From positions 39,571,501 through 39,635,500 of the forward strand of contig CM065804.1 in NCBI GenBank assembly GCA_033398695.1: a DNA stretch of 64,000 bases, in the 5' to 3' direction. The DNA is from Orobanche coerulescens (Eukaryota > Streptophyta > Magnoliopsida > Lamiales > Orobanchaceae). Numbering within the stretch: position 1 is the first letter of the stretch; each line of letters begins with the position of its first letter. The translations under genes were made by a program, and so were the position numbers. The notes under the pieces were generated by a model. It was not told the DNA's origin and ran no database searches. It saw nothing but the letters and a program-made list of their open reading frames with translations. Positions 43,463 through 55,575 of this stretch are shown here, in pieces.

Positions 43463-46309
43463 ATGAACCCACTCGCTATACTACTTGAAAAGAACGTCCT
43501 GACTGGTCCGAACTATGTGGACTGGCTTCGGAACTTGAGGATTGTCCTAACTCTGCAAATGCTGGGATACATCTTGGAGGCGGACATCCCAGCGGCTTCT
43601 GCAAGAACCCGAGCCAATCAGGAAGATGTCGATGCCCATGAGAAATGGGTAAAAGACGACATAAGAGTGCGAAGGTAAATGTTAGGCTCAATGACCAATG
43701 AGCTTCAACGTGCCCATGAAAAGATGACGTCTTCGAGAGCCATCTTATCGCACCTGGCTGAGCTCTATGGAGAGCATAGCCGAACTGCTAGATATGAGAT
43801 ATCGAAGCAATTATTCAGCCCCAGGATGAAGGAAGGAGAGAGGGTTGGGGACCATATCCTCAAGATGATCTCGATGATTGAGAGATTGGAAGCTCTTGAT
43901 TTTCAGATGCATGCATCTCTCCAAACTGACCTTATCCTGCAGTCACTTCCTGACTCCTTTTCACAATTTGTCATGAACTTCAACTGCAATGAGATTGCAT
44001 GTAACTTAGCTGGGCTAATGAACAAACTGACGACTGCCCAGTCTCAGATGAATACAAAGGGAAAGGAAGCTGCACTTGTGATTTCATCTGGGACTTGGAA
44101 GTCCAAGAATAAGAAGAAAAAGAACAAGCAGTTAGGTCCAATAGCCAAGATCGACAAGGGAAAGGGCAAGGCCCCAATGGTTCAAAAGAGCAAGGGGGCC
44201 AAGAAAACGGATGTATGCCTCGACTGCGGTGACCTAGGCCACTGGAAGAGGTACTGTCCAAAGCTTGACCGTAATGCGCCTTCAGGTACGGAACTACTGG
44301 TTTTAGAAACAAATTGTTCTGTAACTGTATATTCTACTTCTTGGATACTTGATTCCGGTGCGAGTTCTCACATTTGTACAATGAATCAGGATCTGGAACG
44401 AAGTAGGAAGCTGGATTCAGGGGAGGTGATGGTCACCGTCGGAAGTGGGCATAGTGTCGAGGCTTCTGATATCGGATCCCTTATGTTGGATTTAGAATCT
44501 GGTTTTATTCTTACTTTATATGATGTACTTGTTTTGCCCAAGGGGCACAAGAGTATTGTATCAATTTCGGTCATGGACCTAAAGGGATTTCACTTCTTTC
44601 TTGGAGATGGGTCCTGTCGTATTTATTTCAGAAATAAATTGGTTGGTACTGCTACATTATTAAATGGTTTATACCATTTAAATTTAAAGAATAAAACAAC
44701 TGTGAACACTATAACTAGGAAGCGTGGTAGGGATGAAACGAACCAAGCACTTAAGTGGCATCTTGGACTTGTTCATATCGGTCAGACCAAGATTCATAAA
44801 ATGGAGAAAGATGGGCTTACGGGTCCATTGGGATCAGATCCCTATCCATCTTGTGAATCTTGCCTTCAAGGCAAAATGACTAAGTTACCCTTCGCAGGGA
44901 CTTTTGAAAGAGCTGCTGAAAAACTTGGATTGATCCATTCCGACGTCTGTATCCCTTTTAAAGTGGCATGAGACGGATTTTAGTATTTCATTACATTCAC
45001 TGATGACCATACCAGGTATGGATTCGTGTACTTAATGAAACATAAGTCTGAAGCTTTTGATAAATTCAAGGAATTTAAAGCCCTAGTTGAAAATCAAACA
45101 GGTAACCGTGTTAAGACTCTTCGGTCAGACCGGGGTGGTGAATACATGAGTACCGAATTTGATGAGTTCTTAAAAAAACTAGGAATAGTGTCACAATTCA
45201 CTCCTCTATCTACTCCACAATTAAATGGTGTATCAGAAAGAAGGAACCGAACCTTGTTGGACATGGTTCGCTCTATGCTTAACTATACTGATCTACCGAT
45301 TTATCTGTGGGGTTACGCGCTCCTTACTGTTGTGCATATCTTGAATATATGTCCTTCCAAATCCGTTCCTAGGACTCCTCATGAGATGTGGAGAGGTAGG
45401 AAACCAAGTCTTAATCACATTAGGATTTGGGGATGCCTTGCTTATGTCAAGAAGACTAAAGTAGAGAAATTGGAAACTAGGTCTGTGAAAGGTCGTTTCA
45501 TAGGATATCCAGGGGATTCCATGGTATATCTATTCTACATGCACGAAGATCATAGGATCATCATTGCTATACAAGCACACTTCCTGGAAGATCAGTTTAT
45601 TCAGGAAGGAGGGGCAGGTAGAAATATTTCTTTGGAAGAAATAAAAAAAACACCAAATGAGACACCTATGCAAGATATTAGAACCCAACCTTCTGAAATA
45701 CAAACACAACCTCGCAAGTCTAGTAGAATTTCCCAAATACCGGAGAGGTATGGCTATCTGCATCAAGAGGAACTGGGTGTCCATGATATGACAGAAAGTA
45801 GTCAAGAGAATGATCCTTCTACATACGACCAAGCGATGGTAGACGTTGACTCCACCAAGTGGCAAGAAGCTATGGAAGCTGAGATAGACTCAATGCATGC
45901 TAATCAGGTCTGGACTTTAGTAGATCGTCCTAAAGGCATAGTGACTATTGGAAACAAATGGATCTATAAGAGAAAGACTGATGGAGATGGAAAGGTTGAT
46001 ACCTATAAGGCCAGGCTTGTGGCAAAGGGTTATTCCCAAAGAGAAGGAATAGATTACTTCGAGACCTTCTCGCCTGTAGCTATGATTAAGTCTATTCGCA
46101 TGATGCTTGCTATATCAGCCCACTTAGATTATGAAATATGGCAAATGGATGTAAAAACGGCATTCCTAAATGGATTTCTCGAGGAGGAGATTTACATGGA
46201 ACAGCCTAAGGGATTCATATCTCAAACCAATATTCATAAAGTAAGCAAACTTCAGCGTAAACCAATATTCATAAAGTATGCAAACTTCAGCGTGCCATTT
46301 ATGGACTGA
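43463..46309 (+). pseudogene. Copia-1 gag, protease, integrase and first half of RT
   Basis: One frame from ATG at 43463 (MNPLAILLEKNVLTG). Gag covers about residues 1-250 with a TAA at 43676-43678 after VRR. The zinc knuckle CLDCGDLGHWKRYC is at 44216-44257. Protease WILDSGASSHIC has DSG at 44351-44359. The GAG-pre-integrase domain ends in CESCLQGKMTKLPF. Integrase: first Asp in LIHSD, then TGA at 44969-44971 and TAG about 12 bases on, then LRSDRGGEY and NGVSERRNR with Asp and Glu present. RT starts near 45860 (KWQEAMEAEI) and includes [12 protein letters not shown] and QMDVKTAFLNG. The frame ends where a 35-bp tandem duplication (46224-46293) shifts it. Confidence 0.9.
46224..46293 (+). repeat. 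35-bp tandem duplication that breaks Copia-1 RT
   Basis: Two adjacent 35-bp copies opening AAACCAATATTCATAAAG, differing by one base (GTAAGC against GTATGC). Thirty-five is not a multiple of three, so the RT frame is lost. Confidence 0.95.
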
Positions 46310-47426
46310 AGCAAGCTTCACAGAGTTGGAATCTTCGTTTTAACGAGACAGTCAAAGAGTTTGATTTTGTCCAAAACGAAGAAGAGCCCTGTATTTACAA
46401 GAAGGATAGTGGGAGCAAAATTGCATTCTTAATACTATATGTAGATGACATTCTACTTATAGGAAACGACGTAGGAATGCTCAGTTCTGTGAAATCTTGG
46501 CTTTCTAAAGAGTTCTTAATGAAAGACTTGGGAGAAGCTACCTATATTCTGGGTATTCGTCTCTACCGGGATAGAGCGAAAAGAATGTTAGGTCTTTCCC
46601 AAGCCCTCTATATATAGAAAAAATCCTGAAGCGATTTAGGATGGAAGATTCTAAAAGAGGGTTCCTTCCTATTCAACATGGTGCAAAACTTTCCCTAGAG
46701 ATGTGTCCTTAAAGTGAGGAAGACAGAAAGGAAATGAGTAAGATGCCCTATGCTTCGATAGTAGGTAGCGTCATGTATGCTATGATTTGCACTAGACCGG
46801 ACATTGCCTATGCTATGAGCGTAGTAAGTCGTTTTCAGTCAAATCCAGGGCAGGAACATTGGACTGCTGTAAAGAACATTCTTAAGTACCTAAGGAGGAC
46901 TAAATACTTGGTTCTTACATACGGCGGTGGAGAACTAAGAGTGATGGGTTATATAGACTCAGATTTTTCGGGGGACATGGATGCTCAGATGTCCACATCA
47001 GGGTATATCTTTACGCTGAATGGTGGGGCAGTTTCTTGGAGAAGTGCCAAGCAAAGTTCGACTGCTATCTCTACATGTCAAGCCGAATATCATGCAGCCA
47101 CGGAGGCTGCTAAAGAAGCTTTTTGGATAAAGAAGTTCACTGAGGAACTTTAAGTGGTTCCTAACGCAGAGAAGCCCGTGACACTGTTTTGTGACAACGA
47201 CGGAGCTGTTGCACAGGCTAAGGAGCCTAGGGCTCACCACAACACCAAACATATTGCGAGAAAATATCATTTTGTTAGAGAAATGGTTCGGGATAGGAAT
47301 GTTACACTGCAGAGAGTAGACAAAGCAAATAACGTTGGTGATCCGCTTACCAAGCCACTATCTCAGAAGGTCTTAGAGAGACATCTGGAGAGTATGGGTA
47401 TTAGATACCATAGTTTGTGGCATTGA
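46294..47426 (+). pseudogene. Copia-1 second half of RT and RNase H
   Basis: After the duplication the RT resumes in a new frame with the catalytic YVDDILLIGND (Asp pair at 46444-46449) and a TAG after ALYI near 46615. A TAA near 46711 precedes the conserved IVGSVMYAMICTRPDIAYAM. RNase H covers about 46920-47360, with YIDSDFSGD, ISTCQAEYHAATEAAKEA, a TAA at 47151-47153 after FTEEL, FCDNDGAVAQAK and VDKANNVGDPLTKPL. It ends at the TGA at 47424-47426, just before the PPT. Confidence 0.9.
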
Positions 47427-47430
47427 GTGC

Positions 47431-47441
47431 AAGTGGGAGAT
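47431..47441 (+). promoter_or_regulatory. Copia-1 polypurine tract
   Basis: AAGTGGGAGAT directly before the 3' LTR; the standard Copia form. Confidence 0.85.
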
Positions 47442-49285
47442 TGTTAGGAATATGCCCTCGAATGCCACTCAGAGGATGAGAGAGTGAGAGCAATTGTATT
47501 GTAATTATGAATATTATATTTAATAAGGCAATTATTATTTTTATATTAAAGTATATCACTGGCATTGTGATTTGGTATATAGAATAATAGTCCTTGCATT
47601 TGAGAGTGAACATTCTACTCCTTATGGAGATAAGGAGATAGGCACTAGAAGTGTTTAGAGCTCGAATGCTTAACTAGTTCGCAAGTCGATAAAACTTACC
47701 AGGACATTAAGTTTTAATAAGACTTGTATAACTGATGCTAGGACGTGTGCACGTCTTGATAGCATAGTTATAAGTATATTGGTGGGAACAGTATACTCGA
47801 ACACGACTCATACTCGATTCAGTCACACGGTATTCACTATCGGAGAGTCGATGACGAATCGAAAGGTTGTGATAGTATATGTTGACCTTTGACTTGAGGG
47901 TTCAGTAGAAGATGTTCCTGTGACGGTTAGTTTGTCATTAGAGTAGTTAGGCTCATTTGCTTAATTGCTGAGTCGACCTCGAAGTGCGGACTATACGGGC
48001 AGGTAGCAGTCTTTACTGTACACCAAGAAAGGATTCTATCTCCTGTTAGTGAGCAGGCGAATGTCCTATACGGTTAACGGAAAATAAGATCATAAGTCTT
48101 TGGCCAAAGCATTATGATATAGTCGTATTAGATACACTATTAATCAGTCGGTCTTGATTTGCATTAACACATGTATAGAGTTTAGTCAACAGTAGGGTTT
48201 GACTTTACCGTGACCCGAAGACTTGACCGGGACATCTGATGAAGGGTCTATACGTATATAGTATTCACGACATAATGGTTCTGGAATGATTCGTTCATTC
48301 GTTCTCAGTCGGGGTTTATAGTGCGGCTCGCTAGGCTGGCTAAGTGCTGCCCGCACTTATTGGTTCCTCCCAATGTTGGCTGAGACGAACCTACGGAGTC
48401 GCGCAAGAGGATCATTGATGGATAAATGTGAATTAATAATCTTTCTTATAATATTAGATATTAGATATCTAATGTTGATTTATCGGATAAATCAAATAGC
48501 GGTCTTATGAATTGTAAGTAGGTTACTGGGTGATTACTTTAATTCATAAATTATATTTCTTAGAGATATATATATATTTGTGTTTGATATAATTAATTAA
48601 TTGGATTAATTAATTAGTCCAAACACATTTGAAATAAAACGGATTCGTTTGACGAACATCCGGTACACGAGGGATTCGTTTTGACGAACATCCAATACAC
48701 GAGCCGAGTAAATTCGACCCGTCTTCTTGGAAATTTCCCTTAGGGCCGCCCCCCTCTTTCTCTTGTCTCTTTTATACTTATTTTATGTCACTAGGTGACA
48801 TATGTGAGGTGTATTTGATACCCTCAATCATGTGTTAAAGGGGGACTTTTATTTTTTTATAAATAAAAGTCTTTAGAAAAGAGAGAGAACTTCTTCTTCT
48901 TCCTTAAACTCAAAATCACGAATTATAGAGAGAGAGAGTAAGGTTGATAACTTCATCTTGATCTTAGAGACAAGATATAAGAAGAATACATTGAGAGAGA
49001 AAATTCCTACAAGCTTCCCTAGCCGCATTCTTGAAGAAAGGAAGCTTGTCGATTTTTCCATCAAGTTCCGGCATGTGAAGTAGAGGCACCTTGCTTTAGG
49101 TGCTTGGAACGAAGGTCTCTTCATCCTCATCATCATCATATGAAGGTTTTTCAGAGACATCACAGGTATGGGACTTTGATTCCTTGATCTTCGTATTTTT
49201 CTTTTCGTATATACATTACTTGATCGATCCTCTTAGGGATTCCGTTTATTCTTCCGCTGCGTTTATTTTCTATGGAATACGAAAA
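47442..49285 (+). repeat. Copia-1 3' LTR
   Basis: Starts TGTTAGGAATATGCC. Its last bases read ACGAAAA rather than CCGAACA. It has a shorter microsatellite than the 5' LTR, otherwise scattered substitutions. Confidence 0.93.
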
Positions 49286-49290
49286 TTTTC

Positions 49291-50088
49291 TTCATAGCCG
49301 TTGCAAATCTTCTAAGAAATCCGTCAGTTGGAGAAATAGATTTCTTTGTTTATTTTTCTGAATGTTGCAAGGCTGGATTCCCATATTTTAATCCATCTTT
49401 CGACCGTTGTGAAGACTTTGCATGTGAGGCGCCAGCTCTTTTGAATATGATAAGATTAAAGTCTCCAATGGTAGGTCTGGATGAATTATTTAAAATCATA
49501 TCCTTGCAGGAATCTCTCCAATTTGTCTCTTCACGCTTGCATGTGACTTTCCGTAAATATTGACTATTCAACGCATGTTGACGTGGACTTGGAGTACTTG
49601 GCTGATCTCTTATAAGTCAAGTTGGCTGATGACCAGTCATCTTCTCTGTAGTTTGTACTTCTCTGTCGATGACTTCTCTGATGACTGTTGAGACTCGCCT
49701 GATCAGATGACTTGTTTGGAGTCTTTTGTCTTGATGAATTTTGACATGTCTGATGGTCAGACTTTAGTTTACTTGGTCCGCTGATCACTTGACTGCAGTC
49801 TGGCCAAACATCTCTGATTTTTTTGTTGACCAGAACTTCGCTGATTTGACTCGGCTGTACTTTTCTGATGTGCTTATCTGTACCTTTGTACTTAACCGGT
49901 TTTGAATCTAACTTAAATGGCCTATAGAAGATTCTCATTTGGTTCTTCTTTACATTTTGCCAAGTATTTAACTTAACACAGATACGGCCTATGGAAGATA
50001 CTCATTTGGTTCTTCCTTACATTTTTTCCAAGTAATAAACATATAATGCACTGATGATATCATCAAAATCTAATAAGTATTCCTAACA
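49291..50088 (-). repeat. Copia-2 3' LTR, last piece
   Basis: Matches 60197-60987. On the minus strand the LTR starts TGTTAGGAATACTTATTAG at 50088. It contains many ACTTCTCTGA / TCTGATGA motifs (49620-49860), the same core as the 15-bp repeat in the SIRE-type LTR at 13380-13575. Confidence 0.92.
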
Positions 50089-50104
50089 AATTCTCCCTAT
50101 TTTG
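50089..50104 (-). promoter_or_regulatory. Copia-2 polypurine tract
   Basis: On the minus strand AAAATAGGGAGAATT abuts the LTR start. Standard Copia position and composition. Confidence 0.8.
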
Positions 50105-50694
50105 ATGATGGCAAAACTCTAAGCAATTAATCAAATGTACAAGTCTGCACTTAGGTGCAAGACACAAACTCAAAATCAGTCTTGTTTTGAGACAACTAGG
50201 AGTTGTCATTCAAATGACTGTATATATTAATTTTCTGTTGATTACAAGTACATGGCTTGAATAGAATAAATACAGAAAAATTAATCAATTACAAAAATTA
50301 TAATTACATCCAAAACCTATCTGCCCCTTCCTCTGCGAACAGTTTTCTTGGGAGGTCTAAATAGTTTTGCACCGATTGGTCTACTTTTGATGGGTGAAAG
50401 ACCATATTTCCTCCTTACGACTAGGGCAGCAAAGTCTTGGTCTTCTTTTTAAGAGAACTTGTGTTCTTCACACAGCCTTCTAATTTCATTTTGAACCTCT
50501 AGCTCGTCAAGCTAATCATCCAAACGGGTCGGCGCTTCCACTGCTCTGAATGGAGGAATCATAGGATAAGCAAGCCATTTGGCTGCATATTTAAGCATGA
50601 TCTTCCACAGAGTAGGCCATCTAGCTTCCATGTAGTTGATGAATGACTGTTGGGGCGAGCACTATTTGTCTTGGAGAATCTCCCAGAGGTAGAA

Positions 50695-53481
50695 CTACTC
50701 TGTGAATTTTTTCTTGGCATCCGCCCAACTGGTCATGAATTCTGTTGGTAAGAATTCTTCAACATACCACAACTGTTTACCTTCCCATTCGAATCTTTGT
50801 TCTTCTTTCTCTCTTGTTCTTCTCTTCTTCTCAACAGGCTGCTCTCCAGGTTGGATGGGGGCAGATATCTCCTTTCTTTTCAGACTTGATGGTCCTCCTT
50901 CAATTTTGAGAATATCTTGCCTCTTCTTCGATCTTAGCTCTTCAGCCTGAACAAAAACTTCCTTCTGTCTGCTACCTTCCCCCTGCATTCTATCTTCCCC
51001 CTTTGACCTCTCTTCCCCCATAAACCTATCTTCCCCCTTTTTGCCAGCATCAACTAGAGAAGTTATCTGCTGCTCTATTCTATGCATCCAGTCTGACATG
51101 CCATGCGGCATCCTGGAATTCGTAGGAGGAGGTGGTTGATGGGCATTTATCTGCAGCAGGGTGTCAAGTTTGGAGTGGATTGACTGCAGATCAGGTGAAA
51201 TCTCGGAGGTAAGCAGCTCTCCAACTATCTCTCTGACGATTCGGCGAATCAACTCCGACAGCATAGGTGAAATGTGAGATGCCTCTGGAGAGAGCTCACC
51301 TGAGCCTTCTTCGTCTGCAGGTAGGTGGGCATAGGACCGACCTGACTGCAGACTCCTTGCAATAGGATTACCAGATGGGGTTGGCTCTGGAGTCCCCGAT
51401 CTGTCTTCTTCCTTAGCTAGGCTAACATCAAGGCTGGTGTATTGGGCAGGAGCCCCAACCTTAACTGCTTCATCCTTGTCTCCTTCAGCTTCAGCCTCTC
51501 TCTCTTCTTCAGCCTGCCTCTCTTCTCCAGGCTGCCTCTCTTCTTCCTTCTCTTCTTCAACAGCTTATTCTTCTTCTCTTATCACAGCCTCCTTTTTACA
51601 TCCATCATCTTTGTCATCATCTTCATCATCATCTTCATCATTATCTTCATCATTATGTTCATCATTATGTTTATCATCTTCATCTTCATCATCATTTTCT
51701 TCTTTTTCTTCTTCTACTTCTTCTTGGTCCACCTCCTCTTTCATCCTCCAATTCTTCTGTTTTTTCAATCTCTTTTTCTTCAGACTGTTTTTCAACTAGA
51801 ATGTTTTCTTCTTCTTTTTCCTTTTCTACTTCCTATTGTCTTCCTCTTCATCTTCTATTATAATAATTTCTTCTTTTTCTTCTTCCTCCACCACTTCTTC
51901 GATTCTCACTTCTTTTTCAACTACCTCTCCATCTCCATTCAAAGTTCCATAAAAAACACTAGCCATAATAAGATGGAGGAGCTGGTCCTTGTTTGTTTTA
52001 AAATTGGACATGAACCAGCCTTCCTGAAGTAGTAAGCACAGATCTGTCTTATTGCAAAAGTGGGTGAGCAGATCTTCTGTAGCCTGGGGATACTCCCAGC
52101 TACTCCCTTCAATAAAGGTTTGAAGTTGAGAGAATGGAACAGTTTTGGGAGTTTTCCATTCCTCAAATATTTCAACAAAAGAGTGTTTTAGAGCATGAGT
52201 TTATACAATTAAAAGTCGCTCTACAGACAGGTTAAAAATATTATGTTCAAGCCGATTAAAATTGTAATTGGCTTGTGGAATCAAGATAATTAAATCTGCT
52301 TCTTTTTCCTCCGTTGCAAAAAGAGGGGTTAGAACTAGTACCATTTGGGTCTCCAGGCTGGAGAGAGCAAGCTGATCCTCTATGTAAATGGGTTCAGGTG
52401 TAGCAAACCGATCTGGCTGCTCCTCCTCATCAAATAAGCGCCTGGGTCGTTTGGGAGAGGGTTCTGGTGAGGAGTGGATTATGGAAGGCTCACCAGGGGC
52501 TGGTCCCCTTCTCTTAAAACGGACAGGGATTGGGGTGTTGTCTGACTCTGTCTCAGACTGGGCTGCAGCTGAGTTGCGGGTTGCAGCTTGGTTGGACTCG
52601 TCTGAGCTTTCAGGGTATCTGTAGGGGGGTCCCTCTTCAGACATCTACTTTAGAATTTGAGATGCTCTCATTTCGCCTCCTAGCCTCCTCAGCGTTTCTT
52701 GGTCTAGATGACCAAGTCTCTTATTGATGTGGAAGGGGTCAGTGTTTCCCTTCACCACACCAAGTTTCTCCAATATCCAACTGAGCTGCGTTCCGAACTC
52801 CGTCTTGGATTTGAATCTCTTTTCTTCAACAAGCCACTCGGCCTTGTTAACCCCACGCACCAATTGCCTGTAGATGTAATCAGCCCAGTCAATTGGTTCG
52901 TCTTGAATCAATGCTCCTAGCACCATAAACTTGGATGACGACAATTGGTCGTAGCTACCTACCATCCCCATAACTATCTTGTTGGTTATATCCAACGCAT
53001 AGTGGTACTCCTTCTTTATTTCACTCCTTTTGTCGGTCAGCTTCAATTTCTCCAGTTGGTCGACAGCCTTGATTTTCAGCCATGTGTCGGCTGCGCTCTG
53101 CTTTAGGGCTTTAACCGCCACGATGCGGATTTTCATCCCAAAGGTTTTTCCAATTGTTTCCGACGTGATATGCACTTAGATTCCATAGATTGTGCTCCGA
53201 ATCCCAGATTCGATCACTCGGGTCTCTCGGAAAAAAGCAATAACAGCCTCCTTGAACAGATGCTTGGGGATGATGTCCAAGAATGGGTAGATCCCATTCA
53301 TTTTCATTGATATGATGAGGTTGCGCACGTCGTTGTCTTCCAGATTTTCCTCTAGGAGTCCTTCAAAATCGACGACCAGAGAAAAGATGATCTGGTCCTT
53401 CACCGCCTTAAGGTTGACTCCATTGAAGTATGCAACCATTTCTGCGCAAGAGAAATTTCTTCTGAGTGTATAAAAATTCAA
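50695..53481 (-). pseudogene. Copia-2 extra ORF after pol (env-like position)
   Basis: About 929 codons on the minus strand lie in one single frame, interrupted by stops after residues about 101 and 278, near 52201, and a few in the acidic part, but by no visible frameshift. The first 280 residues are a mixed, probably globular region (VDFEGLLEENLEDNDV, IGKTFGMKIRIV, DPFHINKRLGHL). A Ser/Pro/Arg-rich linker follows (SPEPSPKRPRRLFDEEE). Next is a strongly acidic Asp/Glu-Lys stretch (51565-52011) and a Lys/Glu-rich C-terminus with coiled-coil character. No start ATG at 53481 (codon is TTG). SIRE elements carry an additional ORF here, often called env-like. I see no signal peptide or clear membrane span, so I do not call it an envelope protein. 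Confidence 0.65.
51475..51905 (-). repeat. Low-complexity acidic-coding repeat
   Basis: CTTCTT and TCATCA repeats on the plus strand encode runs of Glu and Asp in the minus-strand extra ORF. The opposite-strand frames rich in Ser or Phe (51437-52032) are shadows of this. Confidence 0.85.
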
Positions 53482-54067
53482 AAGGGTTTTTACTCTGTAA
53501 AAATTAGGGTTTTGCGAGGTTGAAGAAGGTAAAGTGAAAAGGCTTTTCCCGTCCTTAAAAGGAAAATGAAACGACGTTTGTATTAAATATTCATTTATTT
53601 TAAACGGTGGTCCACCTTTTGAGGCTTTCTTTATAATTCAAATTTATTAATCGGTGGTCAAGGTCTTGAGAATTTGAAAATGGACGGTTGGATTTTAATT
53701 GGTCACAGTGGAGGTCGATTGAACTCGTAGTTGCCACATGTATTTTAAACATATAGTATTATGCCACTTGTGATCCAAATAGTAATATGATATTATACAA
53801 ATAGCAGATAATAATATAATATTCAGAAGTCGGTCAGGTATAGAAAACTAAGATGGTTGACTGTTTGACTCTTGACTGCTCTGCATCAGGTGAGTTGACT
53901 CCTTTGACTACTCGTCTGTGGTTTGATCAGCTAAGTTCCTCCGTCTGTCCTTCGTCTTCTTGTCTGCATCAGGTAGGGTCTGATTCCTATGATCAGCTTA
54001 GTTCGTCCTTCGTCTGATCTGCTTCAGCTAGCTTTTTCATCTGTACTAGATTCCCAATCTAGTCATC
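53482..54067 (-). other. Copia-2 spacer between RNase H and extra ORF
   Basis: Non-coding, AT-rich, about 590 bp. In SIRE elements the extra ORF may be expressed by splicing or its own start. No promoter or splice site can be called with confidence. CTGAT/CAGGT motifs near 53880-54010 resemble LTR phrases. Confidence 0.5.
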
Positions 54068-55560
54068 CAAGTTCCCTGCTTAGCTCCAAAAACCTTTCTT
54101 CTGGCAAAGGTTTGCTGAAAATGTCAGCAATTTGGTAGTCTGTGCTGACTCTTTCAACTCTGACTCTCTTGTTAAGCATGTGATCTCTTTTGAAGTGATG
54201 CTTAACATCAATGTGCTTTGTCCTTGAATGCAATACCGGGTTGTTGGTTATTGCAATAGCACAATTGTTGTCACATCAAATTGGAACTTCATTGGCAATA
54301 ATGTTATAGTTCCTTAGCTGTTGTCTGATCCATAAGATCTGGGCGCAACAACTACTTACAGCTAGGTATTCTGACTCTGTTGTGGAGATAGAGTTAGAAA
54401 CCTGCTTCTTGCTAAACCAGGAAATCAGTCTGGTTCCTAGGAATTGACACGTTCCACTAGTGCTTTTCCTATTTATTTTTCATCCTGCGAAATCTGCATA
54501 TGAGTATCCTGATAGCTCGAAGTTATCATCCTTAAGGTACCATAGTCCAACATTGACTGTAGACTTAAGGTATTTGATTATTCTCTTGATTGCATCTTGG
54601 TTAGACTGCTTTGGCTTGGATTGAAATCGTGCGCATACTCATACGTTATAAGATATATCTGGTCTGCTTGCAGTGAGGTACAACAATGATCCAATGAGTC
54701 CTCTGTAATGGATTGAGTCCACTGATATGCCTCCTTCATCTGCATCTAGATGAGTGCTTGTGCTCATAGGAATTCTTTCTGGTTTGGCAGATTCCATTCC
54801 AAATCTCTTGATTAGATATTGGGTATATTTGGCTTGATAGATGAAAATTCCATTTTCCATCTGCTTGACTTGTAATCGAAGAAAGAAGTTAAGCCTTCCC
54901 ATCATACTCATCTCAAATTCTCCTTGCATGAGATTTGAGAATTTCTCACACAGTTCTGGGTTTGTTGAGCCAAATATGATGTCATCCACATATATCTGAA
55001 CTAGTAATATGTGGCCTTCGTGCTCTACTCTGAATAGGGTCTTGTCCACTTTCCCTTTGCAGAAACCGTTCTTCTCAAGAAATACAGATAAGGTTTCATA
55101 CAAAGCTCTTGGTGCCTTCTTGAGTCCATATAGAGCTTTCAATAGCTTGTAGACCTTTGACAAATCCTGGGGGTTGCTCCACATTGACTTCTTCTTCTAG
55201 GATTCCATTAAGAAAAGCACTCTTTACATCTATCTGATAGACTTCAAAATCCTTGAATGCAGTATATGCGAGGAATAGTCTGATGGCTTCTAATCTTGCA
55301 ACAGGTGTATAGGTTTCATCAAAATCTATTCCTTCACATTGTGCATAGCCTTTAGCAACAAGTCTGGCTTTATTCCTAACAACAGATCCATCTTAGTCGC
55401 ATTTGTTTTTGTACACCCATTTGGTGCCAATAATATTCTTATGATCTGGTCTGTCTGTTAGTTCCCAAACATTGTTCCTTTCCATTTGATCAATCTCCTC
55501 TTGTATGGCATTGATCCAAGAATAGTCTTCTAGGGCTTGCTCTGTTGTCTTGGGTTCTAT
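54068..55560 (-). pseudogene. Copia-2 reverse transcriptase and RNase H
   Basis: RT from about 55530 (WINAIQEEIDQMERN) through [13 protein letters not shown] and [14 protein letters not shown], then a frameshift near 55185. The 54639-55184 frame continues with [14 protein letters not shown], the active site YVDDIIFGST (Asp pair at about 54981-54986) and IGSLLYLTASRPDI, ending at a stop at 54639-54641. RNase H follows to about 54068: STSGTCQFLGTRLISWFSKK, STTESEYLAVSSCCAQ and SKPLPEERF, with two in-frame stops. YVDDIIFGST is the SIRE-lineage form. Confidence 0.88.
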
Positions 55561-55575
55561 TTGGCACATGAAGCA

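Larger units (their letters stand above)
39868..49285 (+). mobile_element. Copia-1: Ty1/Copia element (Tork/Angela-like)
   Basis: LTRs of 1872 and 1844 bp share the opening TGTTAGGAATATGCCCTCG (the left copy now reads TTTTAGG) and flank a 5.7-kb interior. Target duplication TTTTC at 39863-39867 and 49286-49290; the intact Copia-2 LTR at about 60184-60200 reads CATTTTCTTCATAG and confirms the empty site. Order: Met-tRNA primer site, 1.7-kb leader, gag, protease, integrase, RT, RNase H, PPT, which is Copia order. The RT motif YVDDILLIGND fits Tork/Angela-like elements rather than SIRE. Inactivated by several stops and a frameshift. Confidence 0.93.

Noticed and set aside
43980..44312. Minus-strand ORFs opposite Copia-1 gag and integrase (also 45530-45865)
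   Set aside because: Shadows of the plus-strand Copia-1 coding region.
51437..52032. Plus-strand Ser-rich and Phe-rich ORFs
   Set aside because: They are antisense to the acidic repeat of the Copia-2 extra ORF.
52201..53481. Three separate genes in the Copia-2 extra region
   Set aside because: They are in one frame, separated by single stops, and together make one decayed ORF.
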